From Candidatus Kryptonium thompsonii (GTDB lineage Bacteria > Bacteroidota > Ignavibacteria > Kryptoniales > Kryptoniaceae), in NCBI GenBank assembly GCA_001442925.1, contig LDXX01000004.1, positions 1 through 60,000 on the forward strand: 60,000 bases of DNA, read 5' to 3'. Below the pieces are notes generated by a model. It searched no databases. It worked only from the letters and a program-made list of their open reading frames with translations, and was not told the origin of the DNA. This document shows, in pieces, positions 19,113 through 26,524 of this stretch. Positions within the stretch are counted from its first letter, which is position 1, and each line of letters opens with the position of its first letter. The position numbers were made by a program, and so were the translations under genes.

Positions 19113-20207
19113 TCAAGTCTGAAACCTGAATAAGATAACATCCCCATCTTGAACTATATATTCTTTTCCTTCAAACTTCACAAGCCCATGTTCTCTAAGC
19201 GCATGTTCCGAACCATATTTTACCAGTTCATCCCACCGCATGATTTCAGCCTTTATAAATCCTTTTTGAAAATCTGAGTGAATCTTACCAGCTGCCTCAT
19301 AAGCAGTTGTTCCCCTTTTGACAGCCCAAGCTCTAACCTCATTTTCATTTCCAGTGAAAAAAGTTATAAGATCAAGCACCTCATAACCAGCTTTCACCAC
19401 TTTATTTAAACCAGGTTCATCAAGTCCAAGCTCTTTTAAAAATTCCCTTCTTTCCTCCTCGGTTAATTGAGCAAGTTCTGCCTCAAGCTTTGCACATATG
19501 ACAAGAACAGGGACTCCCTCACTTTGAGCTATCTTTACAACCTCATCAACATATTTATTTCCCTTCAAACCCGCTTCGTCAACATTTGCGACATAAATGA
19601 AACGTTTGTTCGTAAGCAAGTGAAGTTCATCAATTAACGCTTTATCCTCTGGATGAAATTTAAATGAACTTGCAAACTTCCCATTGTTTAAATGAGAAAG
19701 TAAATCCTCATAAATTGAAAGCTGATGCTGAGCTTTTTTATCTCCACTTCTTGCGATATTTCTAATTTTTTCAATTCTTCTCTGAATCGTTTCAATGTCC
19801 TTCAAAATTAACTCCATCTCAACAATCTCAATATCACGTCTGGGATTAACATCGCCGTTGACATGCGCTACATTCTCATCCTCAAAACATCTCACAATGT
19901 GGATTATCGCATCGACCTCACGAATATGGGCAAGAAATTGATTTCCAAGACCTTCACCCTTGCTCGCTCCTTTGACAAGCCCAGCAATATCAACAAATTC
20001 AATAACAGCTGGCGTCACCCCACGCTTGGGATTGAAAACCTTTCCAAGCAATTTTAATCTTTCATCAGGAACAGGAACAACGCCAAAGTTTGGATCGATT
20101 GTACAGAAGGGATAATTTTCCGCAGGGACGCTTGAAAATGTGAGTGCATTAAAAAGCGTTGACTTACCAACATTGGGCAAGCCAACTATACCACATTTAA
20201 ATCCCAT
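19113..20207 (-). CDS. ychF: Redox-regulated ribosome-binding ATPase YchF (Obg family)
   Basis: A 364-residue member of the universal YchF/OLA1 family, which binds ATP and the 70S ribosome. It shows the G1 loop GLPNVGKST (residues 9-17), FVDIAGLVKGAS (G3, about 73) and the family's altered G4, NVDE in place of NKxD, which explains the ATP preference. The C-terminal TGS domain includes RGTTAYEAAGKIHSDFQKGF. Length is standard (E. coli 363). It lies 21 bases downstream of the charged hypothetical gene. Confidence 0.95.
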   Translation of the reverse strand: MGFKCGIVGLPNVGKSTLFNALTFSSVPAENYPFCTIDPNFGVVPVPDERLKLLGKVFNPKRGVTPAVIEFVDIAGLVKGASKGEGLGNQFLAHIREVDAIIHIVRCFEDENVAHVNGDVNPRRDIEIVEMELILKDIETIQRRIEKIRNIARSGDKKAQHQLSIYEDLLSHLNNGKFASSFKFHPEDKALIDELHLLTNKRFIYVANVDEAGLKGNKYVDEVVKIAQSEGVPVLVICAKLEAELAQLTEEERREFLKELGLDEPGLNKVVKAGYEVLDLITFFTGNENEVRAWAVKRGTTAYEAAGKIHSDFQKGFIKAEIMRWDELVKYGSEHALREHGLVKFEGKEYIVQDGDVILFRFQT

Positions 20208-20228
20208 AAGAACTTTTTATATGAAGTT

Positions 20229-20768
20229 TCAATAATTCTCCTCATCATCAAAATAATCATCTTCATCAGCTGGGAATTCGATGTCTCTACTGGTTTTCAT
20301 ATTCATGCCCCGCATTATCTCAGAGAGAAACGAAAGATATGCTCTTGGGTTTTCCTTTGACATCTGAAGTTTGATTGTCTCAATCAATCCTTCAATTGCA
20401 TTTATAATATCCTTGCTCGAATAATTCAAATCATTCTCTTCAATGTGCTCCCCAATCTTCGAAACAATATTCCAATGTATCACATCAGCATCCTCAGTTA
20501 ACTCATCCCTCACCTCTTGAAGAAGCGTCTCAAACGATTTAGACTTAATCACATGAACCAAGTCTTTCAGAGAAGAAACAAGATAACTGTCCGTCAATTT
20601 ATCACCTTGATTCTCAAAAATTTTATCAACTTCATAAATTGCATATTCAATCACGGGCAAAATCTCAATCGATCTCTCATCTAACTCTTTAAGCTTACGA
20701 CCTTTTCGAGCAGGAGTTTTTTTCTTGCTCTCTTTCTTTTGTAAAGATTTTTTGCCTGCACGACTCAT
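20229..20768 (-). CDS. Hypothetical protein with basic N-terminal and acidic C-terminal tails
   Basis: A 179-residue protein I do not recognise. The first 30 residues are dominated by Lys/Arg (KKSLQKKESKKKTPARKGRK), the middle (about 35-160) is predicted helical with regular hydrophobic spacing, and the last residues are strongly acidic (ADEDDYFDDEENY). The charge segregation suggests binding to nucleic acid or ribosomes with self-masking, but that is inference. There is no signal peptide or membrane segment. AGAGGTGAAGG lies just upstream of the ATG. It sits 21 bases before ychF, a ribosome-associated ATPase, which may hint at a related role. Confidence 0.7.
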   Translation of the reverse strand: MSRAGKKSLQKKESKKKTPARKGRKLKELDERSIEILPVIEYAIYEVDKIFENQGDKLTDSYLVSSLKDLVHVIKSKSFETLLQEVRDELTEDADVIHWNIVSKIGEHIEENDLNYSSKDIINAIEGLIETIKLQMSKENPRAYLSFLSEIMRGMNMKTSRDIEFPADEDDYFDDEENY

Positions 20769-20820
20769 GACTTACCTTCACCTCTTTTAACTAAATTTTT
20801 AACTTCGCAACCCAATTTAA

Positions 20821-21912
20821 TTACTTTTTGAGATATTCAAAAATTATCTTTCCTATCAGCGTATTATCTCCAAATCCCGCAAAAGCACCAGCCCCAGGCC
20901 CAAAGGCAAAAACTGGAACCATTATCCCAGTATGATTTTTCGTAACAAATTTCCCTTCAACTTTTTTATCATTAACAGAACCGCCAACAAGCGCATAACC
21001 ACCGGTTTCATGATCCGCAGTAACAATTACAAGCGTATTTCCATCCTTTTGAGCAAAATCAAGAGCAACACCAATTGCATCATCGAAGTCAGCCATCTCT
21101 TTCAAAATTTGTTCACTGTTATTGTCATGACCTGCCCAATCAATCTGTGAACCCTCAACCATCAAGAAAAATCCGTCTTTATCCTTTGATAAAAATTCTA
21201 TCGCCTTCTTCACCATCTCCGCAAGCGTCGGCTTTCTATCCGGTGCATAAGGTGGATGATTCTCAGCGAACAAACCAATTAACTTGTTAACTTTATCTAT
21301 GTTGAGATTGTAAAATTCCTCCGGTTTTGAAATGTAGGTATATCCACGTTTCTTCATAACTTCAATTAAATTTTGCCCATCTTCTCTCCTTCCACCCTCC
21401 GACTTAGGTAAAAACCATCCCCAACCAGAGCCAAGATAAATATCTGCGTTCGCCTCCTTTGCAATCTGCTCTGCGATCTCAATTTGCATATTTCTATTCG
21501 GAACATGAGCTACAAACGCTGCCGGGGTTGCATGAGTTATCGCACAAACGACAACAATCCCCGTTGATTTTCCAATTTTACTAGCATATTCAAGAACAGT
21601 TTCCCTTTTCTCACCATTACAATCAATCCCAATGCTAACATTCTTCGTCTTATATCCAGTGCTCATCGCAGTTGCCCCAGCTGCCGAATCAGTGATATAT
21701 TCATCGCATGAATGCGTAGTTAAAAGACCCACAACTTTCATCTTTTCAAGATTTAACTGACCTTTGAAAGTTTTACCAGCGCTTATCTGCGCAAGACCCA
21801 TACCATCTCCAATCATCAAAATTATATTTTTCGGTTTGACCAATTGCTGCGCATACAAATTCAGCGCAAAAATTAACAAAAATAAAAGGAGCAAAAGCCT
21901 AAAGCGTCTCAT
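20821..21912 (-). CDS. phoA: Alkaline phosphatase (PhoA family)
   Basis: A 363-residue exported phosphomonoesterase (signal peptide ending near residue 22). Metal and catalytic features are all visible: GDGMG (D36), nucleophile Ser76 in DSAAGATA, EGSQIDWAGHDN, TADHETGGY, and the C-terminal zinc histidine in NHTGIMVPV. It is shorter than E. coli PhoA (about 450 mature residues) but similar to compact bacterial alkaline phosphatases. It is one base from the CYTH gene upstream. No Pho box could be identified. Confidence 0.93.
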   Translation of the reverse strand: MRRFRLLLLLFLLIFALNLYAQQLVKPKNIILMIGDGMGLAQISAGKTFKGQLNLEKMKVVGLLTTHSCDEYITDSAAGATAMSTGYKTKNVSIGIDCNGEKRETVLEYASKIGKSTGIVVVCAITHATPAAFVAHVPNRNMQIEIAEQIAKEANADIYLGSGWGWFLPKSEGGRREDGQNLIEVMKKRGYTYISKPEEFYNLNIDKVNKLIGLFAENHPPYAPDRKPTLAEMVKKAIEFLSKDKDGFFLMVEGSQIDWAGHDNNSEQILKEMADFDDAIGVALDFAQKDGNTLVIVTADHETGGYALVGGSVNDKKVEGKFVTKNHTGIMVPVFAFGPGAGAFAGFGDNTLIGKIIFEYLKK

Positions 21913-21913
21913 T

Positions 21914-22432
21914 TCATTTCTCGTTTTGTTTTTGAAGTAAAAGATCAGAATACGAAACCTTTATAAAGTCTTCCTGCTTTAAAGCAAATTTGTTTATCAA
22001 AAACTTCATCAAATCTTCAGATTGTTTTTCATCGCCACTATAAATTACCTCAAACTCAATAAAATTTCCAAGCCCAGAAACATTATCAATATGAATTCTT
22101 GCGTTCTTGAAAATATAAACCTTCCTTCTCTTCTCAACGATTACCTTAATACCCCAAGCCTTCACAAGCAAATTCTTTAAATTCGCCGAATCGCTTAACT
22201 TAACAACTTCATAATCGCTCCACCTCTCAAACCCATCCTCAACCCTGTGATAAAAGATAAGCTCCGCAAACCCCGAATCAAATTCTCTCAATTTCAATCT
22301 TCCATTTTTGACATTAAAATAAGTATCAACCTGAAAAAATTCACCTTCAAAGATTGCTCCAATCTCAAGAGCGACTTTCTCCGCAGCGGAAAGATTATTT
22401 ATCCTTGCTTTTACTTCTAAATTTCTCGGCAT
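21914..22432 (-). CDS. CYTH-domain protein (class IV adenylate cyclase/triphosphatase-like)
   Basis: A 172-residue single-domain protein of the CYTH superfamily, which acts on triphosphorylated substrates in a beta tunnel. The N-terminal metal-binding signature is E6-V-K8-A-R10 in NLEVKARI. Further charged tunnel strands are VDTYFNVKNGRLKLRE, KVIVEKRRKVYIF, and RIHIDNVSGLGNFIEFE, the last matching the conserved D-x-x-x-x-L-G-x-F-x-E-x-E motif. Members include class IV adenylate cyclases, thiamine triphosphatases and inorganic triphosphatases, and I cannot choose among them. It is cytoplasmic and sits between GHL10 and phoA. Confidence 0.85.
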   Translation of the reverse strand: MPRNLEVKARINNLSAAEKVALEIGAIFEGEFFQVDTYFNVKNGRLKLREFDSGFAELIFYHRVEDGFERWSDYEVVKLSDSANLKNLLVKAWGIKVIVEKRRKVYIFKNARIHIDNVSGLGNFIEFEVIYSGDEKQSEDLMKFLINKFALKQEDFIKVSYSDLLLQKQNEK

Positions 22433-22447
22433 TTGGAAAGATTTTGT

Positions 22448-24328
22448 TTACTTTAAAAGTGAAACCTTTTGCGATTTTGAAAAAACTATTTTCCCATTTT
22501 TAAAAGCGTTCATCCTACATAGATAAATACCGCTTGCAACCTCATTACCTTTCTCATCTTTCCCATCCCAATAAATTTGATATACACCGCTTCGATGAAA
22601 CCCTAAAGTAATTTTCTTCACTTCTCTTCCCATAAGATCAAAAATTCTCACATCGACAAAAGATGCCTCTGGAACGCTATATCTAAAATTAACTACTGAA
22701 TTAAACGGATTCGGATATCCTGGGGAAAGGGTATATTCCATCACTATAAATTCAACACCGACACGCGTAATGACTGAGCCTGATGGTTGACTTTCATTTT
22801 TCAATCGATCAAGCGATGTCACAACATAAGTATAAATTTTCGACGTATCAGGTATTTTATCAGTGTAAATGTTAACGGATAATGCAGATGGAACAATTGC
22901 TATTATATTTGCCGGATCACTTATATTGACCATTCCATCTCCCTCGCTTCTGTAAACAACATAATATGCAGGTTTTTCACCATCACTTGCCGGCTCCGGA
23001 TTAGACCAAACAAGTTGCCAAACATCCGAAGATATCTTCCTTATCGACAATCCAATAGGTGGATTAGGTGGGATGCTATCCTTCCAAGGCATCGGTGGCA
23101 CAATGGAAAAGGTTTTATACTGATTTAACTTCAACGAATCGATGTAATTTTTCACATTTGTATACCTGAAAATAATGTTGCCCTTTGTCGCTATACTTCT
23201 CGTAAAATTTATTTCATCCGAAACCTCGCTGTAAGGATTATCTCCATAAATTCCAATGTAAACATGCTTGCCCCACATATTTGCGTTCCAATCCTGCGCT
23301 ATAACCCTGAAATCATAATCTGAGCCGATGTCCCAATAAACTTGCGGTGCATGATAATCAATGATCCCAAGTTGTGCCCACTTTCTTGGGTCGCTTCTAC
23401 CATCGCGATAAACATCGAAAAACGCTTGATTTATCGGGAGCAACCAACCTTTGTATATTCCTGGCGTCGTCGTGCCAACCTTAACCCACGGTTTTAATTT
23501 TTTAACTGTGTCATAGACTGCTCTTACAAATCTTTCAATCGAAAGGCGTGCGAAATCATCCCTTGACAAGCCATATGGATTCCCATTTACAGTATCGCTT
23601 CTATTGGAAAAGTAATAATTGAACGAATCACCATAAGTGTAAGCTCCGGGAAAACGAATGTAGTCGAAATGAATTGCGTCAATATCATAATTTTTTACAA
23701 GTTCAACGACGACGCTCACAAGATAATTTCTCACAAAAGGATTTGCAGGATCAAGCCAAATAAGTTTATAACCATTTCCTGAGATCAGCCACTCACCCTG
23801 TGAATTTTTTGCGAAAAGTTTAGTATTCCAACGGTTATTTTCATCAATTGCAATATGCCTTGGCTGTGAAATAGCTAAACGATAGCTCGTGTCAGGCAAT
23901 GTTAAAAGATTATAAACATTCATCCATGCATGAACCTCAATCCCATATTGTTTCGCTTTTTGAATTAGATATTTCAACGGGTCGTAAAACTGCGGTGGAT
24001 TTTCCTTTGTTCCAGGCGGCGTGCCGAGATTTGGATATAATGTTCCATCTTGATCTACCATCAAAGGTGAGGTAAGGAATGAAGCCCATGGAACTAAACT
24101 TGATTCATAATACGCTTGACCGCGTGCGAGCACTTGGAAAATTATAGCGTTAAATTTCCCATATCTTGCAAATTCAACGATCCCATCAAGCTCCTGTTTC
24201 TGTTGAGAAGCCAGATTAGAAAGAGGAAAGTCAAGACGACTCGCCGCAACCCACAATCCCCGAAATTCAAATTTTGGCTGCGCAACTATTGAAACGGTAA
24301 ATAAAAAAATAAAGTAAATGTGCTTCAT
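22448..24328 (-). CDS. GHL10-family glycosidase with FN3 and C-terminal sorting-type domain
   Basis: The start is taken at ATG 24328 (MKHIYFIFLF); a GTG six bases earlier is also open. The product (626 residues) has a signal peptide and a DUF187/GHL10 TIM-barrel domain (about 22-400), with EFRGLWVAASRLD, VHAWMNVYNLL, AIHFDYIRFPG and YHAPQVYWDIG. This is followed by a fibronectin-III-like region (about 410-515) and a C-terminal domain beginning SPGYPNPFNSVVNF (about 530) and ending in SGIYLCRM and a short basic tail. The YPNPFN domain is FlgD-like and serves as a type IX-style sorting signal in many FCB bacteria. A secreted or surface polysaccharide hydrolase is likely. Confidence 0.86.
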   Translation of the reverse strand: MKHIYFIFLFTVSIVAQPKFEFRGLWVAASRLDFPLSNLASQQKQELDGIVEFARYGKFNAIIFQVLARGQAYYESSLVPWASFLTSPLMVDQDGTLYPNLGTPPGTKENPPQFYDPLKYLIQKAKQYGIEVHAWMNVYNLLTLPDTSYRLAISQPRHIAIDENNRWNTKLFAKNSQGEWLISGNGYKLIWLDPANPFVRNYLVSVVVELVKNYDIDAIHFDYIRFPGAYTYGDSFNYYFSNRSDTVNGNPYGLSRDDFARLSIERFVRAVYDTVKKLKPWVKVGTTTPGIYKGWLLPINQAFFDVYRDGRSDPRKWAQLGIIDYHAPQVYWDIGSDYDFRVIAQDWNANMWGKHVYIGIYGDNPYSEVSDEINFTRSIATKGNIIFRYTNVKNYIDSLKLNQYKTFSIVPPMPWKDSIPPNPPIGLSIRKISSDVWQLVWSNPEPASDGEKPAYYVVYRSEGDGMVNISDPANIIAIVPSALSVNIYTDKIPDTSKIYTYVVTSLDRLKNESQPSGSVITRVGVEFIVMEYTLSPGYPNPFNSVVNFRYSVPEASFVDVRIFDLMGREVKKITLGFHRSGVYQIYWDGKDEKGNEVASGIYLCRMNAFKNGKIVFSKSQKVSLLK

Positions 24329-24406
24329 AATCACATCAATTTGTTTTATTGCTTTAATTTAACCCAAGCCACCCCAATTCTGCAAGAGAGAAAAATATAG
24401 GTGCAA

Positions 24407-24628
24407 CTATTTCAACTTAAACTTTTTGATTTGCTCTCGTATCCAATCCCAATCGGGATTTCCATAATTGAAAAAACATTTGAAATTATCTTTTAACCAG
24501 TCATATACATCGATTTCAAGATATTCTCTAAATACATCAACAAGATCGTCCATCGATATATCTCCAGGCACCTCATACTCTTGGACTGCATCCTCAAGAA
24601 ATTCTTTTACTATCTCTCTGTCTATCAT
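24407..24628 (-). CDS. Small acidic protein of the restriction module
   Basis: A 73-residue product I do not recognise. It is very acidic (19 Asp/Glu against 10 Lys/Arg) with the basic residues gathered at the C-terminus, and it has four Trp. There is no helix-turn-helix signature, which argues against a classical restriction controller. GAGGGAG close upstream of the ATG is a good ribosome-binding site, and the gene begins 20 bases after the HNH endonuclease stop, so it is most likely translated from the same transcript. Roles as an inhibitor, chaperone or DNA mimic are guesses. Confidence 0.6.
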   Translation of the reverse strand: MIDREIVKEFLEDAVQEYEVPGDISMDDLVDVFREYLEIDVYDWLKDNFKCFFNYGNPDWDWIREQIKKFKLK

Positions 24629-24648
24629 AACTCCCTCTTTTTATGGGT

Positions 24649-25257
24649 TTATTTTGACTCCCTAAATTTGCGATCTGGTCTTTTTATATGGCTATTTATA
24701 CCATATTTATCGTAAACATCAAAAATCTCTTCGCAGAATTTGATCATCCTTTTATCATTTTTTTCTAATGCTTCCTGGTATAACCTAATTAGAAATCTTT
24801 TCCCGAACTCTGTTTGGGAATAATTCTTTTTAAGGAGATTATGCTCTGAACACAAAGTTTGGCCATTCTCTATCGTGTTAGTGCCACCTTTATCAAGTGG
24901 AATTTTATGATCTGCGTGTATCTCTACCCCATCTTCCTTGCCACGCCCACAAACAATACATTTATATCCATCTTTTTTGAAAATTGCTTCTTTCACATCC
25001 GGGGGAAAATCGTGCAACTCCTTTTTCTGAATTAAGTCAGGATCATACTTGTAAACCCCCTTTCTCACTTTTATTAAAAAACCCTCCTGATATAGTCTGC
25101 GAATTCCTCGCCAAATATCCCTTGGCTTCCTACCATATAATTTCAAATACTGTTCCTCTACCCAATCAACAACAGGTCCATGCTGTAATTCCTTTTTAGG
25201 ATGTTTCCGAAAATACTCCATTATTAAGTCACTAATCGTTTTTTTCGCTTTAGCCAT
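24649..25257 (-). CDS. Winged-helix/HNH endonuclease, likely type II restriction enzyme
   Basis: A 202-residue protein. Residues about 5-75 form a winged-helix-like domain (ISDLIMEYFRKHP, DIWRGIRRLYQEGFLIKVRKGVYKYDP). Residues about 90-145 are a zinc-ribbon HNH nuclease with C100-x2-C103, the D116-H117 catalytic pair in HADHKIPLDKGG, N131, and C136-x2-H139. HNH enzymes of this type occur as stand-alone nucleases or restriction enzymes. Its start overlaps the methyltransferase stop by eight bases, which strongly suggests the restriction partner. The N-terminal domain probably supplies sequence recognition. The target site is unknown. Confidence 0.82.
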   Translation of the reverse strand: MAKAKKTISDLIMEYFRKHPKKELQHGPVVDWVEEQYLKLYGRKPRDIWRGIRRLYQEGFLIKVRKGVYKYDPDLIQKKELHDFPPDVKEAIFKKDGYKCIVCGRGKEDGVEIHADHKIPLDKGGTNTIENGQTLCSEHNLLKKNYSQTEFGKRFLIRLYQEALEKNDKRMIKFCEEIFDVYDKYGINSHIKRPDRKFRESK

Positions 25258-26074
25258 TTATTTTACTCCCTTTGTCTATTTCCAATTTGAGCTGGTTTAT
25301 TTGTGCCTCTTTTATAAGTCTATTCTTAGCGAGCTCACAATAATTTTTATCAATTTCAACCCCAATCCCTTTTCTATTAGTTAAAACACAAGCAATTAAA
25401 GTTGAACCACTTCCAAGAAAAGGATCAAGCACAGTATCACCAACGAAACTGAATAACTTTATACATCGTTTGGGTAATTCCACAGGAAATGGCGCCGGAT
25501 GGCCAATCCTTTTTTTACTCTCGCCCATAAAATTCCACACTCCATTAGTCCACTCTATAAACTCCTCTTTACTAATGTCTGATTTCCCACTACCACTAAT
25601 CTTTTTCCATCTTTCTTTGTAAAGAACAACGATAACCTCAACTGGGGCAATAACAAAAGGTGCTGAAGCAGAAAGCCATGAACCCCACGCGGTTCTTTTT
25701 GAAATATTCTGTTCGTTCCAGATGATTGTAGAGTGATACTTCCATCCCACACGCTTTGCAATTGTTACAATATCAGCATAAACACTTTGCTGACCTCCTT
25801 TATTTTTATCAAGCGGTATGTTCAAACACATTCTACCATCAGGTTTGCTAACCAAATAAGCTTTCTCAAGCCACTTCTCAGAAAATTCAAGATATTTTTC
25901 ATAAGGGATATCATCCTTGAAAGAGTTATAATTTATATCAACATTGTAAGGGGGCGAAGTCACGATTAAATCTATCGAATTTGGGGGTATAATCGATGTA
26001 GTTAAGAAATCATCATGAATTATCACTATATCCCCCTTCTCAAAATAAATCTTTCCTCTTTGAGAGCTTCCCAT
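25250..26074 (-). CDS. DNA methyltransferase, probably N4-cytosine (beta class)
   Basis: A 274-residue SAM-dependent DNA methyltransferase. The catalytic motif IV is T-S40-P-P-Y43 (SPPYNVD), typical of N4-cytosine enzymes, although some N6-adenine enzymes share it. It precedes the SAM-binding motif I LDPFLGSGSTLIACV (about 220-234), so the motif order is that of the beta class. A GVEIDKNYCELAKNRL motif follows. It should protect host DNA from the HNH enzyme encoded immediately downstream with overlapping ends. No Shine-Dalgarno sequence is seen at this ATG, and the candidate promoter at 26104-26132 is close upstream. Confidence 0.9.
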   Translation of the reverse strand: MGSSQRGKIYFEKGDIVIIHDDFLTTSIIPPNSIDLIVTSPPYNVDINYNSFKDDIPYEKYLEFSEKWLEKAYLVSKPDGRMCLNIPLDKNKGGQQSVYADIVTIAKRVGWKYHSTIIWNEQNISKRTAWGSWLSASAPFVIAPVEVIVVLYKERWKKISGSGKSDISKEEFIEWTNGVWNFMGESKKRIGHPAPFPVELPKRCIKLFSFVGDTVLDPFLGSGSTLIACVLTNRKGIGVEIDKNYCELAKNRLIKEAQINQLKLEIDKGSKING

Positions 26075-26103
26075 GAAGTTAATTTAACGCCTGTTTTTTA
26101 TTT

Positions 26104-26132
26104 AAGTTATAAAGGCACCAATAAAAAATCAA
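26104..26132 (-). promoter_or_regulatory. Candidate promoter of the restriction-modification module
   Basis: On the minus strand, TTGATT (26127-26132), 17 bases, TAACTT (26104-26109). It lies at the very end of the GIY-YIG gene and about 30 bases before the methyltransferase ATG. It would let the module be expressed independently of the upstream nuclease operon. Assigned by eye. Confidence 0.45.
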
Positions 26133-26524
26133 ATGTATCGATTAAATCCAATCCCCTTAATCAAACTTTCAAACTTTTTCTCGTCATCCACATAAAACAA
26201 ATGCCCAAGACAATTGCAATCTGAACTACCGAACCCCTTCACCGCTTTAAAGCCGAAAATCGACATCTTTCTTGCGGTTTCATGCTCAAAAGCACCATCA
26301 GAATAAAATACCTTTTTAATCTCCACCCCCTTGCTGTTCAAAAGATAATCAATATGCCAAAACAACTTCTTTTTCTTTAACAAATGCCTTTTTATCCTAT
26401 GTTCAAAATTTAACTTGGCAGACCCAACATAAGCATAATAGCCGGAGCTAAACTTCACAACACCCAATTTCCCAACGACTTTATTAACTTCCCTCTTAAC
26501 AAAAATTAACAAAATATATATCAT
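26129..26524 (-). CDS. DUF123 GIY-YIG-like nuclease-domain protein
   Basis: A 131-residue stand-alone DUF123 protein, a GIY-YIG variant. Family landmarks are GYYAYVGSAKLNFEHRI, KRHL, FWHIDYLL, and the C-terminal GFGSSDCNCLGHLFYV. In other organisms this domain is fused to or encoded near endonuclease III or repair nucleases, and its biochemical activity is poorly defined. Its ATG overlaps the AddA-like stop by four bases (ATGA), so it is translationally coupled to the helicase-nuclease. This ties it to double-strand break processing by context only. Confidence 0.82.
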   Translation of the reverse strand: MIYILLIFVKREVNKVVGKLGVVKFSSGYYAYVGSAKLNFEHRIKRHLLKKKKLFWHIDYLLNSKGVEIKKVFYSDGAFEHETARKMSIFGFKAVKGFGSSDCNCLGHLFYVDDEKKFESLIKGIGFNRYI

